DNA of 64,000 nt from Oikopleura dioica (taxonomy: Eukaryota > Chordata > Appendicularia > Copelata > Oikopleuridae). Positions within the stretch are counted from its first letter, which is position 1; every line of letters begins with the position of its first letter. The notes below the pieces were generated by a model. It saw only the letters and a program-made list of their open reading frames with translations, did not search any database and had not been told where the DNA came from. Positions 1 to 12,219 of the stretch are shown piece after piece. The position numbers and the translations under genes were made by a program. The stretch lies in assembly GCA_907165135.1 (NCBI GenBank), contig OU015568.1, positions 752,501 to 816,500 of the forward strand, given 5' to 3'.

Positions 1-2
1 TT

Positions 3-233
3 GAGGCAGATCTCGTCCCGCCAAGTTCCTTCGACTCTTCGGACTTCTTCGAGCTTGGTCTGTCGACTCCAATCAAAGAAGCGATCCAATGGTCTTTCCC
101 GGTGAAGTCCGTGAATCACACTGAAATCAACAACGAGAACATTGTCAAAATCGATTTTACAAACGGAGATTTGGCGTCGATTGAAAAAACTGGCTTCTGG
201 AAAGTGAAATTTCAAATCGAAATCAAGGAATAG
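3..233 (+). CDS. 3' end of an unidentified protein-coding gene
   Basis: An open frame enters from the left edge and ends at TAG 231-233, giving about 76 residues. The peptide is hydrophilic and acidic, with a serine/phenylalanine-rich start and a C-terminal stretch of alternating charged and hydrophobic residues ending in KVKFQIEIKE, which looks like a beta-strand-rich domain end. Codon use (GAG, TTC, ATC) resembles that of the better-supported genes here. No family is recognised. An AT-rich 3' flank follows. The start and upstream exons lie outside the window. Confidence 0.5.
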   Translation, partial: EADLVPPSSFDSSDFFELGLSTPIKEAIQWSFPVKSVNHTEINNENIVKIDFTNGDLASIEKTGFWKVKFQIEIKE

Positions 234-549
234 TTCAATTTTTTTTTATTTCTGGCTTATCAGTCATTAAATATGAACAAATTTCGAACTTAAAAGGCTG
301 AGAAAAAGCCAAAGCTTGAATATGCCAAAGGATGCTTTTGCTCGGAAGAACCTCAAGTTGATATCGACTTATAAAAAATTGCACTTTTTATACCAAAAAT
401 TTTGTAATAAATTGCTTCTTATTGTTTTTTCTCGAAAAATTTGTTTGATTCTTTTTCCCGAAACCCCTGACGATCTTAGTGCTGCTTCTCTCCTCCCCGC
501 TTCGATCCAGGTTAAAATATTTGATCTTGAGTCAGGTTTATTCTTTGAA

Positions 550-990
550 TTATTCTTCAAATAAGTCCTCATACGCTGGTGGCGCTTCGTTTTCAAATTT
601 TTCCTCGTTTATTATTTCGAGATGCGTTGGAGCAGACGGACCCATAGACGAAAATGGTTGCTCTGTGATTACTTCTGAGTGATTCGGTGTTTCATCATCT
701 GTTTCAACTTTACAGGAATCTTCACAGCAGAAAAACGGCGATAGTAAAAATAGACCTTCCTTAAAGATGATAACGCAGTCGTTTAAACAATCAAATGGTG
801 AGTAGCAATCGTCGCACAGCCAAGTGCAGCAAAATAAATTTTTCGCAATGAGAAGAAAAAGTGGTTGTAGAATTGCGTAGACTGTCAAACAAGCGATCCA
901 TGGAGGCGTTATAATAAAACACGCTAAATAATCGAGAAATGCCGAACATAGACCTCTCTTGCAGGCCATTTTTAGATAGAAAAGGGTCAA
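550..990 (-). CDS. Small Cys-rich membrane protein with PPxY tail
   Basis: A single-exon frame of 146 residues; a second in-frame Met at residue 8 (969) is an equally good start. Residues about 20-52 form a long hydrophobic stretch able to cross the membrane once or twice. A Cys-rich segment follows (FCCTWLCDDC, then FFCCEDSC), which could be palmitoylated or bind metal. The C-terminal 50 residues are acidic and hydrophilic and carry PPAY near the end, the consensus bound by WW domains such as those of Nedd4-type ubiquitin ligases. The layout (hydrophobic head, Cys cluster, PPxY tail) resembles small endosomal adaptor membrane proteins, but no family is recognised. Function is inferred from motifs only. 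Confidence 0.5.
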   Translation of the reverse strand: MTLFYLKMACKRGLCSAFLDYLACFIITPPWIACLTVYAILQPLFLLIAKNLFCCTWLCDDCYSPFDCLNDCVIIFKEGLFLLSPFFCCEDSCKVETDDETPNHSEVITEQPFSSMGPSAPTHLEIINEEKFENEAPPAYEDLFEE

Positions 991-1282
991 ACTTTCACGG
1001 TAAAAGGGTAGAGATCGTTGTGTGTTGCATATTATTCTCGCTTTTTTGTGGACATTTTATTTACTTTAACAAAGAAGTGAAACGCCTTGTGAACCATATA
1101 CACGAAAATTTATTGTTGAAGAATCTTTACACTTAATATTTTTATGCACAGAATAAGATAAAAAAAGAGGATGAAAATCAGATATCAAGAAAGAAATTTG
1201 TGTTGTGAGAATAAGACTTGCCAGAATAAAGCAGATTTTACATTAGAGAAGGAGTTATTTTTAAGAGTAGGGATCTTCGCTT

Positions 1283-1381
1283 TTAGTAATCTTCCTCTTC
1301 GGCTCCTCCGTAGTAATCACCGACGATGCACTGTGGCTGGTCTGCCACGGGACGCTTGCCATACTCGGGCTCATCTAGACT
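1283..1381 (-). CDS. Orphan terminal exon, acidic C-terminus
   Basis: A 33-codon stretch ends at TAA (1283-1285) and is preceded on the minus strand by a good splice acceptor (CCCTAACCAG). The peptide runs SLDEPEYGKRPVADQPQC and ends in GGAEEEDY. It lies downstream of the POU gene on the same strand and could be its last exon. The exon that would join the two (the bulk of the homeodomain) could not be found, so the link is unproven. Confidence 0.35.
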   Translation of the reverse strand, partial: SLDEPEYGKRPVADQPQCIVGDYYGGAEEEDY

Positions 1382-2846
1382 CTGGTTAGGGTAGAGAGAG
1401 GGTGAAATTAGACGCGCTACTCCCCAATACATTAAAAAATATTGACTCTAACGCTAATTTTTCTTAAAATTTTTTTTTTAAATTAAAAAATTATTGGGTC
1501 ATATTTTCAATAAGGGGATCCCTTTGTTAGCTATCAATTTTTTATTTTCAAAAATAAGATTTTCGGATGTGAATACCCTTAAAAATGGTAAGTTATCGCT
1601 TCACGGCGAGTCTGGAGTAGGAAGGTGGAGCAAACTAAACCAAATCCGAAATTCAGGATTATACAGCAGTTGCCACCCCGGCTCGCAGAGAATTGACACC
1701 GAGCGGATGTTTTGGCTGAATCCGCGCGCAGATAATTCAAAACCATTAAGAGTGTCAAGGTTGAGCACACCCTGCGAGCAGGTGCACCCAGCCTCATCCC
1801 CTTAACTCGTGAAAATTTGTTTTGAATATCGTTCTAAGGGTATCTTCTACATGAAGTAGGACACTAACTCTCTGAAGCCCTTAGAGTCTACAACGCCTGC
1901 TCTGAATTCACGAGTCGCAGCTCTAGCGGCGGACAATGTTGACATGTTGTCACAAACTTGTTGGAAAAATGTAACAAGGGATGCGACAAGAGCGAAATTC
2001 AGCACCATCAGAAACGATTAAGGACCTCCCTGACCGAAATTTAAACAAGTGATCTTCTATCAATAAGATATTTATGACAACAAGGAATTTAAAAAATACG
2101 CGCTTTGACGAATCAAAATCAACTCTAGAATTAGGTTAGAAGTACAAATAAATTTTTTATAAACGACTTAGGGTTTCCTTTAGTCGATGCTCTAGAATTC
2201 GATGTCGTGAGGGACAGTCTCTTCGGGGCTGATAAATAGCAAAACAAGATGCTCAGGAATTTACTGTGCGGGATGCCCTTATCACCAATCTCTGCGCACT
2301 CTCCTGGGCTCTTGAATATTTCGGAAAGGTTGGAATAAGATGGAATTCCCGCAAAGGAAACCAATCCCACTTGGACCATAAATTTTTCTGTCCCTCTTTT
2401 TCTCGTCATCTTTCCTAGTGATTACTTCACAAGAAGAAGTGAGTACAACTTTTATTCAATCAATCAGGCCTTATCGAAATTCGCGAAAAATCTCACCAGC
2501 GAGGACTCGCGTGCATTCTGGGCGCACCGTAATTCAGGCTTATGCAGCAGCCCCACTCACTCAATTTGAGAAAAAGCGCCACTTCTCGCAGAAAAAAGTT
2601 CTGCCCGGCAAAAAAGAGAACAATGGCCAAATTCAGAAATTTAATTAAAAATCCGAGTCTTGCTTCAAAATTCCCTATTTCTAATTTCAGAGAGCGAAAA
2701 TCAAGGGTTCAAAATAAAAAAGAGTCTTTTAACCTTTTTCAACAAAATAGCCAATTATTTGGTTAAAAGCTTAAAATCTACTCTTCATTAAAAAAAGCGA
2801 ATACCCCGCCTAGAGCGCTACTAAGGAGTCTTTCAACTCCTCTTAC
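1382..2846. other. 1.46-kb stretch without a clear gene
   Basis: This stretch should contain the rest of the POU homeodomain if that gene is complete, but no frame with the WFCNRRQ helix-3 motif was seen on either strand. A 53-codon minus-strand frame (about 1849-2010, starting MVLNFALVASLV) and a pair of diverged related segments near 1660-1790 and 2520-2620 are the only structure noted. They may be old repeat copies. Confidence 0.4.
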
Positions 2847-5800
2847 CTCGTGACTCGGTCTCTTCTTTCGCTTTCTTCCAGTGTTTGCGGCCTTTTCTAG
2901 CGCCGAGAAGCCATTCGATTGATCTAATGAAGCGTCAAAAACTGCCTTGGAAAACGGTAACTCACTACCTTTGACAGCGAACTGAAGCCACTTCTGCAGG
3001 AGAGGTTTTAGTTTGCACATGTTCTTGAAGGAAAGTTGGAGGGCTTCGAATCGGCAAATGGTTGTTTGGGAGAAGACATTTCCGTAGAGGGTTCCAAGGG
3101 CAAGTCCAACATCAGCCTAGAACAATAAATAAGACAGCGGCCAAAAAAAAAACAGTAAAAAGATAATGATTCGAAGACCATAATAGGAAGGGCAGGTGTA
3201 AAATTGTGGATTAAATTTTTAAGTATCACTCGAAAGCTTATTTACTCCTTTATCACTCGATTCATCTAGCTTGAACATTTTACGTTTTTCTGTACAAAAA
3301 TGCAAGGCCACAATAAAAACCGCCTCTTTCAACTCTGACCACTCGGTTCGGCAGGGCTCGGTCGGGATTTTCCTTTATTGCGCTCAGCCGCAGCGCGATT
3401 CCGCATTATACTCCAGAGGTGGTCGCCCCCACCGACCCGATCTTTTTTGTGCTTTCTCAAATCTTATCGTCTGGATATTCGAAGCTCCGATATTCAAAAT
3501 CCTCCGGTATTGTTTTTTGGAGTCCAAAAGAAAAAGTCCCAACCGAGTTAAAAAAAGAAGGATGTTTTAAAGAGCGCGGAGAGCGGAATTTGCATTTTGA
3601 CATTTTAGTGAGTAAACAAAATGATTGCTCGCTGAATTTTTGATAAAATCGCCCCATAAACACACGAAAGGTCTTTTTACTTATTATGATCAATTGGTTT
3701 TTATGATGGTTTACCTGAGTGTAGCCAAGCTTGATTCGGCGCTGCTTGAAATCGCGGGCAAAGCCCTCGAGGTCGTCACTTGTCTTCTTTTAGCGATCAA
3801 CAATGAGCTAAGGGTATCACTTTCTTATGGTAAAGACATAAGAAAACTTCAAAAAAGGCTCAAAAAACTTTTGGTATTGAAAGTTAAGGGTGTCGCTATG
3901 ATAATTTTTCAGAAAAAAGTCGACTTAAATTTGTTGTTAACAATATCTACCCCCTTAATTTTTTAATAAAAGATTGTTGATCACTTTCCGGATTCGTCAT
4001 ATGATCTTCTGGGTGAACTCCATACTGGGCATATTGATCTGCATACTGATACGCATGCTGCTGGTAATACGGTAGGACGGATGGATGGGTACCCGGATGG
4101 CCAGGGCCAAAGGGATGAAGGGAAGAAAGAAAACTATGAGGATCGGTAGCGGAGACTGTTGAAGCTCCATGGGCAGAAGCAGCGGCGGCGGAGGAAAAAC
4201 CTGGGTACGAAAGAGAAGCAGCAGCGGCAGCTCTAGAAAAGGGATAAAAATGAGAAGGAAGAGGAAAGTCGTACCTAGAAGGATCAAGACCGGAGTAAAT
4301 ACTTGAAGAAGAAGGGTAGGGATAATTCCAGGCAGAGATTGACTGGGCAGTAGTCGGTGTATAACTTGATAAGGTGGAGGTCGTTATCTACAAATATTCC
4401 AAGTTACTGACCGAACAAACTTGATCGATTGCTTATCTACTGTGAGTGCTCCGATCGTCACTTTTCTCGAAAACTTACCGATGAGCTCATTGGAGGATTA
4501 TGACCAGTTGGGTCAATAGGGGTCAACACTGGGGAGGCGCTGGGTAGTTGTGGAGTGGAAATGGCAGAGCTAGAAACAGGCAGCGCAGATGGGGATGAGC
4601 TGAGCTCAGGCTGAGCAGGAGTGAGCTCGGAGCGGATGGTCGTCTCATCTGCTTCCACTTTGGGCTCCGTTTTGGGCAGATATGCGGCTTGGGAAGCGTT
4701 GTCGGGAGGCGTCTGGGAGAGGGAGGAAGTGCTCGAGCCAATGCCAGAGGAATTCGTTTTTTCCTAAAAAATAATGAATAACTCGAAGTTTTGATGATGT
4801 AAGAAGGTCCTTCGCTTCAAGATTTTTTACATCAATCAAAATCAGGTGCCCATTTGTATCCCACTCTAGAACTTTCTTTAGAGTTGTTCCTTGGGTTTGG
4901 GAGGATGGTAAAATAAATCATTGACTTTCAAAATGAAAAAAAATAGTCAATTTTTTTTATTTTTCTAAATTTTCGACTCGATGATTAATTTTACTAATTT
5001 TGGCCAAAAAGTACTAGAAGTTGATTTTTAATAAATCACGATTCGCAAATGTTCGTGTATCCAGCTGATCCTGAGCTAAGCGGGCGTGCATGTGGTGTTG
5101 TTGGTAGGGCGCGCTGAGGCTCTTTGCTAAACATCCGATTAGCATCCATTAGGCACTTCCGATTTTCACACCACGACGGGCACTTGGTTAGCGGAAATCT
5201 TTAATTTTATCCGCCCGCGAGTACCAGACCAGTCGAGATAGCGAAAATTACAAACTGCGCGAACTTGCAGAACTCGGACTAGGAAGGCCGGAAAGGGGTG
5301 ATTTGTAACGGGGGATTTTTGCCTGCTGAGATATGTGCACTATGGACATGAGGCAGGTATTTTGCTATTTTTTTACTTGGAGCCATTTTGAACTATCAAC
5401 ATCAGGAGATAGATTCGAAAGTAGACTCCGGAATTTGACAAATCTGGAGAGGGTAATTCTTTAGTAATCTTTGATTTTAAGCTTCATCTCAAAACTCGGG
5501 GTAAACTATAAATTCAAGTTCTAATTTTAAGTTTTATGGTCTCTCTTTTTCAAAATAAATTTTCCATTTCCAACTTCCAGAAAAACTTTGCACCGCCGAA
5601 AAAACACCAAAGCGCCAACATTTCCTGACGGAAGCGCTGACCAATTTCTTATCACCAAGTACAAGCGCGATTATCTTTCTCTCCTGCCGCGCCTGGGAAC
5701 CCTTCCCGCGCCAGCAAACAATGTTCCCATATATATACTGTCGAAAATTATTAGTAATTACGAGCTAATGACGCATCTGAAGGTCACACAGACACTTTGA

Positions 5801-6601
5801 CGCGATTTCATGGGCCATTAATTGTAAAAATATATTTACCTGAGTTCCAGTCCAATATGGATACGCCCCAGCTACAGTGTGATACTGAGCAGTCACAGGG
5901 CTTTGCTCGACCTGGCTGATGACGGAAGATGCTTGAGCAGCGGTGACAGGGGATGTTGCCGCGACATGGGCTGGGGAAATGTTTCCAGGAGTGTAGTAGT
6001 TGCGGTACTGGGCGGTGTTGACGGTGTCGTTGCTTTTTATGGGGATGAAAATTTTGAAAGAATATGACGTTTCAAATCCTTACTGAGATACTGAGCTTTT
6101 TGAGGAAAAATAGCCGCGCTCGCCTTTTTTCCACCAATTTAGTTCAAAGACAAGATATCGCTAAAAATTGTAAGCAAAAACTTTCGTGTCGAAAATTCGA
6201 GCGGCTTTCAAAATTTCAGAAAAAAAATTTTTAAAAGCCGCAATTTTGGCTTTCCACACCTTCTTTTAAAATTTTGATCATTAGAAAAAATTCAATCCCT
6301 TCCTGTACTGAACATTAGCCGCCTTGTACCCGGCTTCTTCCGGATAAAAGCTGACTGATGCGGCCATTTGGCCGATTTGTGTCTTCTCCAGAGTCTTTTT
6401 GGCTGCTCTCTTATCCTCTTGCTCGTCAATCTCTTGTTTGATTTCAGTCTTAAGGGTCTCTGCTTCCTTTTCGGGCTCTTTCTTGAGCTCGTCTTTTGCA
6501 GCTGATTTGCCAGTCCACCTGCTGATTGAACCTGTTACGTGGTTACAGTCGTAGTGAATATCAGCCCGTGGTGATTGGCTGAGGCGCACTTTCAAATGCA
6601 A
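2847..6601 (-). CDS. POU-domain transcription factor (class III-like), truncated homeodomain
   Basis: Six exons on the minus strand: 6309-6601, 5840-6032, 4479-4763, 3951-4387, 3715-3778 and 2847-3116. All five junctions keep frame with GT-AG introns. Exons 1-4 encode a low-complexity activation-type region (Ser/Pro/Thr, Ala runs, [15 protein letters not shown]). Exon 5 gives the first half of the POU-specific domain ([20 protein letters not shown]) and exon 6 the second half ([20 protein letters not shown] through [12 protein letters not shown]), close to class III POU proteins. A longer linker follows, then GRKRKKR, the arm that opens the POU homeodomain, and the exon stops at a GT donor. 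The remaining ~50 homeodomain residues were not found. The first Met is uncertain: 6601, or 6367 ([11 protein letters not shown]), which has a better start context. Expected role: sequence-specific nuclear DNA binding. Confidence 0.85.
3888..3954. mobile_element. TTAA-flanked short element supplying a POU splice donor
   Basis: A 67-bp insert lies between TTAA 3884-3887 and TTAA 3955-3958. Its ends, read inward from TTAA, are GGGTGTCGCTAT and (opposite strand) GGGGGTAGATAT, an imperfect inverted repeat. On the minus strand the GGGGGTAG end contains the GT donor of POU intron 4. Confidence 0.6.
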
Positions 6602-7853
6602 AAATATTCAAAATCTAGTGAATTTAATACGTTAGGGCGAATTCTGTTGAATACAGAGACGTGAATGATGATGCGTCAAGGCGCCCGGTTGGTGGCAGCA
6701 CCACCACCAGCACCAGAGCACCCAGCGAGTAGCGAACGGCGCCGGGCCAACGCCAGGTGGCGCGGTTTTTATTTTGCTCGAGAAAGGAGAGAATCAAGCT
6801 AGAGAAAGAAGCGGGCAATAAGGAAAGCTTGGCGGGGCGCTAGGGAGGACATAAAATACTAGAATGGTAGGCCGGGTTTCAAGATTAATGAAAAATAGAA
6901 GACGATATCTTTTTATTGATACGATATCAATGATGACAATAGACGATGATTCTTCAATTACAAGAAAATCGCAGGAACAATTGAAAAAAAATCGCTCTCT
7001 TTTATGTCTAAATTTAAGAATATCAAAATTTTAATCAAAAAATTGATGCTTTGGCCTCATTGAATAGGAGTTCGAAGACTGGACTTTTAATATTTTAATT
7101 TTTTGAATAAAGAATTGCCGAAATTTTCATATTTTTGCAGATTTCGCATTAATAAAGTGATACTCTTGTCCATTTATCAAAATTTTTGTTAGTCTCTTTT
7201 GTCGATAATTCTCCTTTACATCCTTAACCCTAACGGTAAGGGCCTAACCCTAACCCTAGACTATAAAGTTTGTTCTAATTCTGGGAGAAAAATTCTCCTC
7301 AAAATGTAAAAGTCAGCGGGTTTTTGTAGAGATTTTGAGCAGCGCCAAGCTGCGCTTGCTGATAAGCATTTGAGACGTTTGTTGAATTCGACGATTTTTG
7401 GCGAAAAGATTTTTTGAATTAGGTGGTGAATGGCTTGAACACGTTGTATTCGTTATGCAAACTAGGTGATGCAAGAAGCGTTGGCTTCCGCATTCAGAGT
7501 CGACTCCTTCTGAATTCAGCATATTCAAATATACCGGGCCGGCTAAGAAGCGTCCTGGTGTATTTTCTTTAGATCATTTTCGCTTCAAAACGCCATCAAC
7601 TGAATTTTCATTCATCTTAGATCACACAAATGCGCGTACGACGTTTCTCGCTGCATTTTCAACTCTTTATGGGAAATCATGGCGAATTGGAAGACATTTT
7701 CAACTTTTTAGATGACAAAAGTAATTTGCCTTTTTTATTGATATTTGTACCATATTGTCCTTTTAAAATGAATAGAACTTTTTTTTTTTAATTAAAAACA
7801 TAATTTTTTGATTAAAATTTAAAAAATAATTTTGACCAATCATAATTTGGATG
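6602..7853. other. Gene-free upstream region with telomere-like repeats
   Basis: No frame here has coding character. It is AT-rich, with degenerate CCCTAA telomere-type repeats around 7227-7257. The part next to 6601 may hold the POU promoter or a 5' untranslated exon; no TATA-type element stands out. Confidence 0.35.
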
Positions 7854-7999
7854 GTGTCTGGAACCGACATAAAATTTCGACAATTTTGCGTGGGCGGCTA
7901 CTCGGCTGCTGATTGGCCGGTTTGCCAAATCCAGGTTTCTGATTGGTTGAAAATTTCCACGCAAAATTTGTCGAAATTTTTTTATCGGTTCCGGACACC
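7854..7999. repeat. Foldback (inverted-repeat) element
   Basis: The two ends are near-complementary: GGTGTCTGGAACCGACATAA at the left and, read on the other strand, GGTGTCCGGAACCGATAAAA at the right, followed by a shared AAATTTCGACAA...TTTTGCGTGG. Arms of about 45 bp surround a short GC-richer loop. A lone end (GGTGTCTGAAACCGA) occurs near 8170. No coding capacity, so it is a MITE-like foldback. Confidence 0.6.
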
Positions 8000-8623
8000 T
8001 CCACTCATATTTTCGCATTCGGCTGGTGGTCGAATCAGATTTAATCAAAAAGATTTTCACGTAAAAATGAGGCCCAATAAGAAAGACTTCTTCAAAACCA
8101 GAAAGTTTAGATGTCAATGTTAGAAGACTCGGGAAAAAACTAGGGAGAAAAATTTGAAACCATATTTATGGTGTCTGAAACCGAAATATTAAAAACTCAT
8201 TTAAAATTATTTTATAAAAAACCTTATTGCATTAGGTAAGTACCAAATAAGGGTAGTACTCTGAGTTGATCCAACCTGTCGGATTGATATTCAATAGATC
8301 GGAAATTATTCAACCTTTTGAATAAGAAATCCCACCAGCGTCGCCCTAACCCGCCTCTCGATATTCATAGTTTCGTGAACAAAACTCGTCTAAGATATTC
8401 AAATATGTCAGTTATTGTATCGTGTGAGTCTACGCTTTGATCAGATTTGCATATTTTTATTGTCAAAGTGCTTGTTGTCGAGTGGCGCGCATTTCCGCAT
8501 TGACGGAAATTATCAGCGCCAGATTATGGTTCATGCAAACAACTTAGAAACGGAGAGTAATTTTAATTTGAAAATATAATTTTAGAAAAACGCTTTCATC
8601 GAAAGTTGTCGATTGATAAGATA

Positions 8624-9094
8624 TCATGATTAGGGCCGACGAGCAAAAATTCAACCCCAAGGACCATTTGTGGTAAAGCCTTGAAACTTTTGGACAATAT
8701 GTATTTGGGCCCAACTAACAAAATTGTTATTGAAAATTCAGGTTTCACGGGTTACTAAGGCCAATATACCTTGCAAAAAGGGCCATTTTGGACGCTTCAC
8801 TTCCCTCTAGCGAGTCATGTGATCTCGCCACCAAAAATGTTTTGGATTCTCTAGGAAGGACTTTTTGTGCTCTTTCATGTGAGCTACATAACGATCACCT
8901 GCGGTCAGGGGATCAAGGTTGGCAAGCTTTTCTAGCTTTTCGAGGGTCCGTATCACGTGATCACGTGATCATACCAAAAAAATTTCTATTACAAATTTTT
9001 AAGATGGGCTAAAATACATATAGTCCCAAAGTTTCGGGCAGTTACCTGAAGGGGTTTTAGGGGTTGATTTTTTGCTCGTCGACCCTAATCATGA
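8624..9094. mobile_element. MITE with ~36-bp TIRs and TA duplication
   Basis: Terminal inverted repeats begin TCATGATTAGGGYCGACGAG and continue through CAAAAA-TCAACCCC at both ends, flanked by TA (8622-8623 and 9095-9096). The 471-bp interior has no long frame and includes a double CACGTG palindrome near 8957. TA duplication and non-autonomous size fit the Tc1/mariner superfamily. Confidence 0.65.
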
Positions 9095-10424
9095 TAAGGA
9101 ACTTAAAAAATAAGGGTATCCCAAAGTAAATTTCAAAAAAAAGTAGAGGCAAACTGAATATTTTTGATAAAAATTTTTGAAATATTTTAACCCTAACCCT
9201 TTTGAAAAAAATTTTGATAAAAAATTTTCAACCCTAGCCACTGCCCTTAAATTTTTATTAAACAGTTTTGAAGCCTTGCCTTATCCCTTACCCTAAACTA
9301 AATTAAGGGTGTCAAACCGTAAACTTCATAAAAAAGTCGAAAGAAAATGCTAATAATTGATGTCCACCCCCCCTTAAAATCTCCGTGACGTAATATTCAA
9401 CAATCTTTTGGGCCCGGACTGGCGCGTATCTGAAATTCACAATTGTGAATATTCGAAATTCAGAAGGCAGGGAATAAGAAGAGAACTTCTAACAACTGCT
9501 CGTTTGCATAACGAATATAACGTGTTCAAAAAATCATCTTGGCTGCTGATTTCGGACAAGATGGATGACCGCCTTTTGATTCTTTTTAGAATCTGAGATT
9601 TTCTTCTTTTATTTAACCATTCCTGCGATATCCGGAAATTGAGGAAAAGGCGGGAAGCTACTCGGCATCTGGAATCCTTTTTGAGAGTTTTACAAGTTGG
9701 AGTCGGAATAACGACTTGTCAATCAAGCTCCTGATTGGCTAATCGAAAGATTTTTTCTTGATCAAAAACTCTTCCTGAAGCTGCTACTTGTGGTTGAACA
9801 ATGACTCCTTGAGGCTCAGAGCTGTAGGATCGCTAGAATAAATATTCTTGCAAGCTGTTTTCCTTGACCTTATTCTCGTACCTTGATCTTTGTAGAAATC
9901 AGCTTCCATGCCTTGTATGCTGCTGTGTTCTCAAGTGGCTCGGACTCGAATTGAGGTTGATAGGATGATAGTTTAAACAACAGTTTTCTGGGCAGCATGC
10001 AACCGAGAGTCTTAATTTTCAAAGAAAAATTATTTTTAAAATAAAAAAAACTAGGAAATCTTCATAAATAATAATTGAATATTCGAAATAAAAAATGGTT
10101 TCGTTCGGTTAACCGCGGTCAACCACGGTTAACATACAATTTTTTGGACAATATTTAAAAACTTAAAATTTCTCTTGCTCTTGTGAATAGATTCTACTGA
10201 ATAATCTATTTAAAACAAAAAGTGAAGACCTCAACCTCGCTCATGATGCTTTTAGGAATGGATTAAATTCAACATGGAATCGTTATTTCGTCCTCCCATC
10301 GACGCTTCACTGAGTTTCACTTTCCCCATAGTTGCTTCTTGAATATTCGGATATTCCTTAATACCGTTGTTTGTTTCCTTTATTTCAGAATAGCTATGTA
10401 AGTTGCTTATTGAGGCTTTCCGGC
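9095..10424. other. 1.3-kb stretch without recognised genes
   Basis: Short CCCTAA clusters near 9191 and scattered GGGTGTC-type remnants are present. An imperfect GGTTAAC/CCGCGG palindrome sits near 10108-10133. No frame with splice-supported coding character was found. Confidence 0.35.
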
Positions 10425-10580
10425 CTGTGTAAAAAACCTGAGTCAGGGTCCAAGAAGAGGTTCAATGAAAAGCCGCAGCGCGGCTTTTTTGATAATGAGG
10501 CCGCAAAGCGTCTTCTCTAGAATTTGAGTATCACCCTGATAAGGCTCTTCAAGAATCCTGACTCAGGTTTTTCACACAGG
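10425..10580. repeat. CCTGAGTCAGG palindromic repeat, copy 1
   Basis: Ends are CCTGTGTAAAAAACCTGAGT and its complement near 10561-10580 (ACTCAGG...CACACAGG). The interior carries a GCCGC...GCGGC hairpin near 10473-10485. First of about ten related copies in the window. Confidence 0.65.
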
Positions 10581-10589
10581 TTTTCGAGC

Positions 10590-12219
10590 GAAAGTAAACA
10601 AGTAATTGATTCAATGATTGTTTCCTCGGTTGTTCTATTCCTGAGATTCTGGGTCCATTCCAGAGCCGATAATCTGCCATTATCTTTGACAAAAATAGGA
10701 AAGTCGCTGTTGGCGCGATGTCACGTGAGTGTCACTTCGTAAATTGCGCTTCTCACAATTTCGCAAAATGCAACGAGCTGACTTGTTTTGACAAGCTATC
10801 CCTTCTTTGGTACTCCTCTGGGATCAAAAATCCTTCTCAGAAAACAACTCTTCAAATTTCCAACGGTCGGGGTTAGGGGGCGCCGTAAATTGCGGTCATC
10901 ACCGGTGGTTAATAAAATTATAGAAAACGGGTACAATGGAGCTTCCGCGCAAAGAACGCCCAAAGATCCGATTGAGGATTTCTTCAAAGGAAGCCACGTG
11001 ATCAATTTATGCAAATTTCTTTGGGAAGGGAACCACTAGTTATAGCGGTTGGAGGGTTAAGAATTATGATCAATAATTTTTTTGAATTTAGCGTACCATG
11101 TTGCATCTGCTATGAAACTAAGTCTGAGTCGTCATTTTCTACAAACTGTACTAATTCAAAAAATATATATTATGACTTATAATTTATAAGTAAAAAATTT
11201 ATAATTCTGATTTTCTTCGTAAAAATTTCTAGAGAAAAAATGATTTTCTAAACTTCTGACTCCATTTTTACTGTCCCCTTTGTTTATTTACAAAACAGAG
11301 GGACAAATCACTGCTCTAGAATTCTGGTACCACGGGCGCTGGGAAAGCCTGGCAAAGATAAAAGTTGCATAAGTCGGATTCTGCGGCTCTGGAGCTTTTT
11401 GTTTTCTACGGCGCTGAAATGGCTAGTTTCGTAAAATTTTAGGGTTAATTTTTGAAATCGAGGATTTTTATTTCGTTGGAAAGGGTTGAAAAGGGGGGTT
11501 TTGGAATTGGAGGAGAACCGGTGTGTTTATGGTTTTGTTGCTCTTGCTTTTTTGAAAAGTAGATTTTGAAGGGGCGTAAATACACGAGACTTAGGAAAAT
11601 CCGAAGCCCGGTGCTCGAGTGGCACCTCAAAGAGCTCAAAAACGCATTTTCGGAAAAGGCGACTGCGCAGCTCTGTTGCTGCTGAATCGGAAATAAGGCG
11701 GTGCCACGCTTGATCAATTAAGCACATGACTCATGTGACATGAGGGCCCCTCTCTCCTCTTCCTCAAACGAGCACATGAATTCGCTTTCCAGGGATTGTC
11801 CCTTCTTCCCTTCTTCTGTATTCTAGAGGCGCTTGGCCAAAATTTAGATAACCTTTTCGGAAAGATCTATTTGAATTTAGGGAATTTTCGCCTTTGAGAA
11901 ATTCGAAGCGGTCGATTAGGCTGCACAATGGCTGAGTGAAATGCTAATAAGGATAAACAAGAAAGCAAGTCCGAACAAACAAACTTCCGTTCCAGTAAAA
12001 AGCTTCTAGCGGATTATGGAGTTTTGCTGACCTTTAGAAGAAAGAATTGATAATGAGCTAGTCTATATCTCTTAGCTGTTCTCTTCCTATCCTTTTCCGA
12101 ATAAATATTTGTGTTGACGTCACATTCAGAAGTTTTACATCGCAGTTTATGCCGGTTTGTATCTGAAAGAGAGTTGGCTTAAATTTCAAATTGAGCTACA
12201 TGCATCAGCAATATTAGAA
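10590..12219. other. 1.6-kb region without a supported gene
   Basis: Open frames here lack splice support or recognisable motifs. The 3' end of this stretch may hold the promoter of the RING gene that starts at 12220. Confidence 0.3.

Noticed and set aside
2131-2409. Minus-strand frame with faint resemblance to a POU homeodomain C-terminal half (IFKSPGECAEI, LFCYLSAPKR)
   Set aside because: Helix 3 of the homeodomain is nearly invariant and is not present; the similarity is too weak and no suitable acceptor joins it to the POU exon in frame.
6624-6818. Minus-strand frame upstream of the POU gene
   Set aside because: Low-complexity, no splice link to exon 1; more likely untranslated leader or intergenic.
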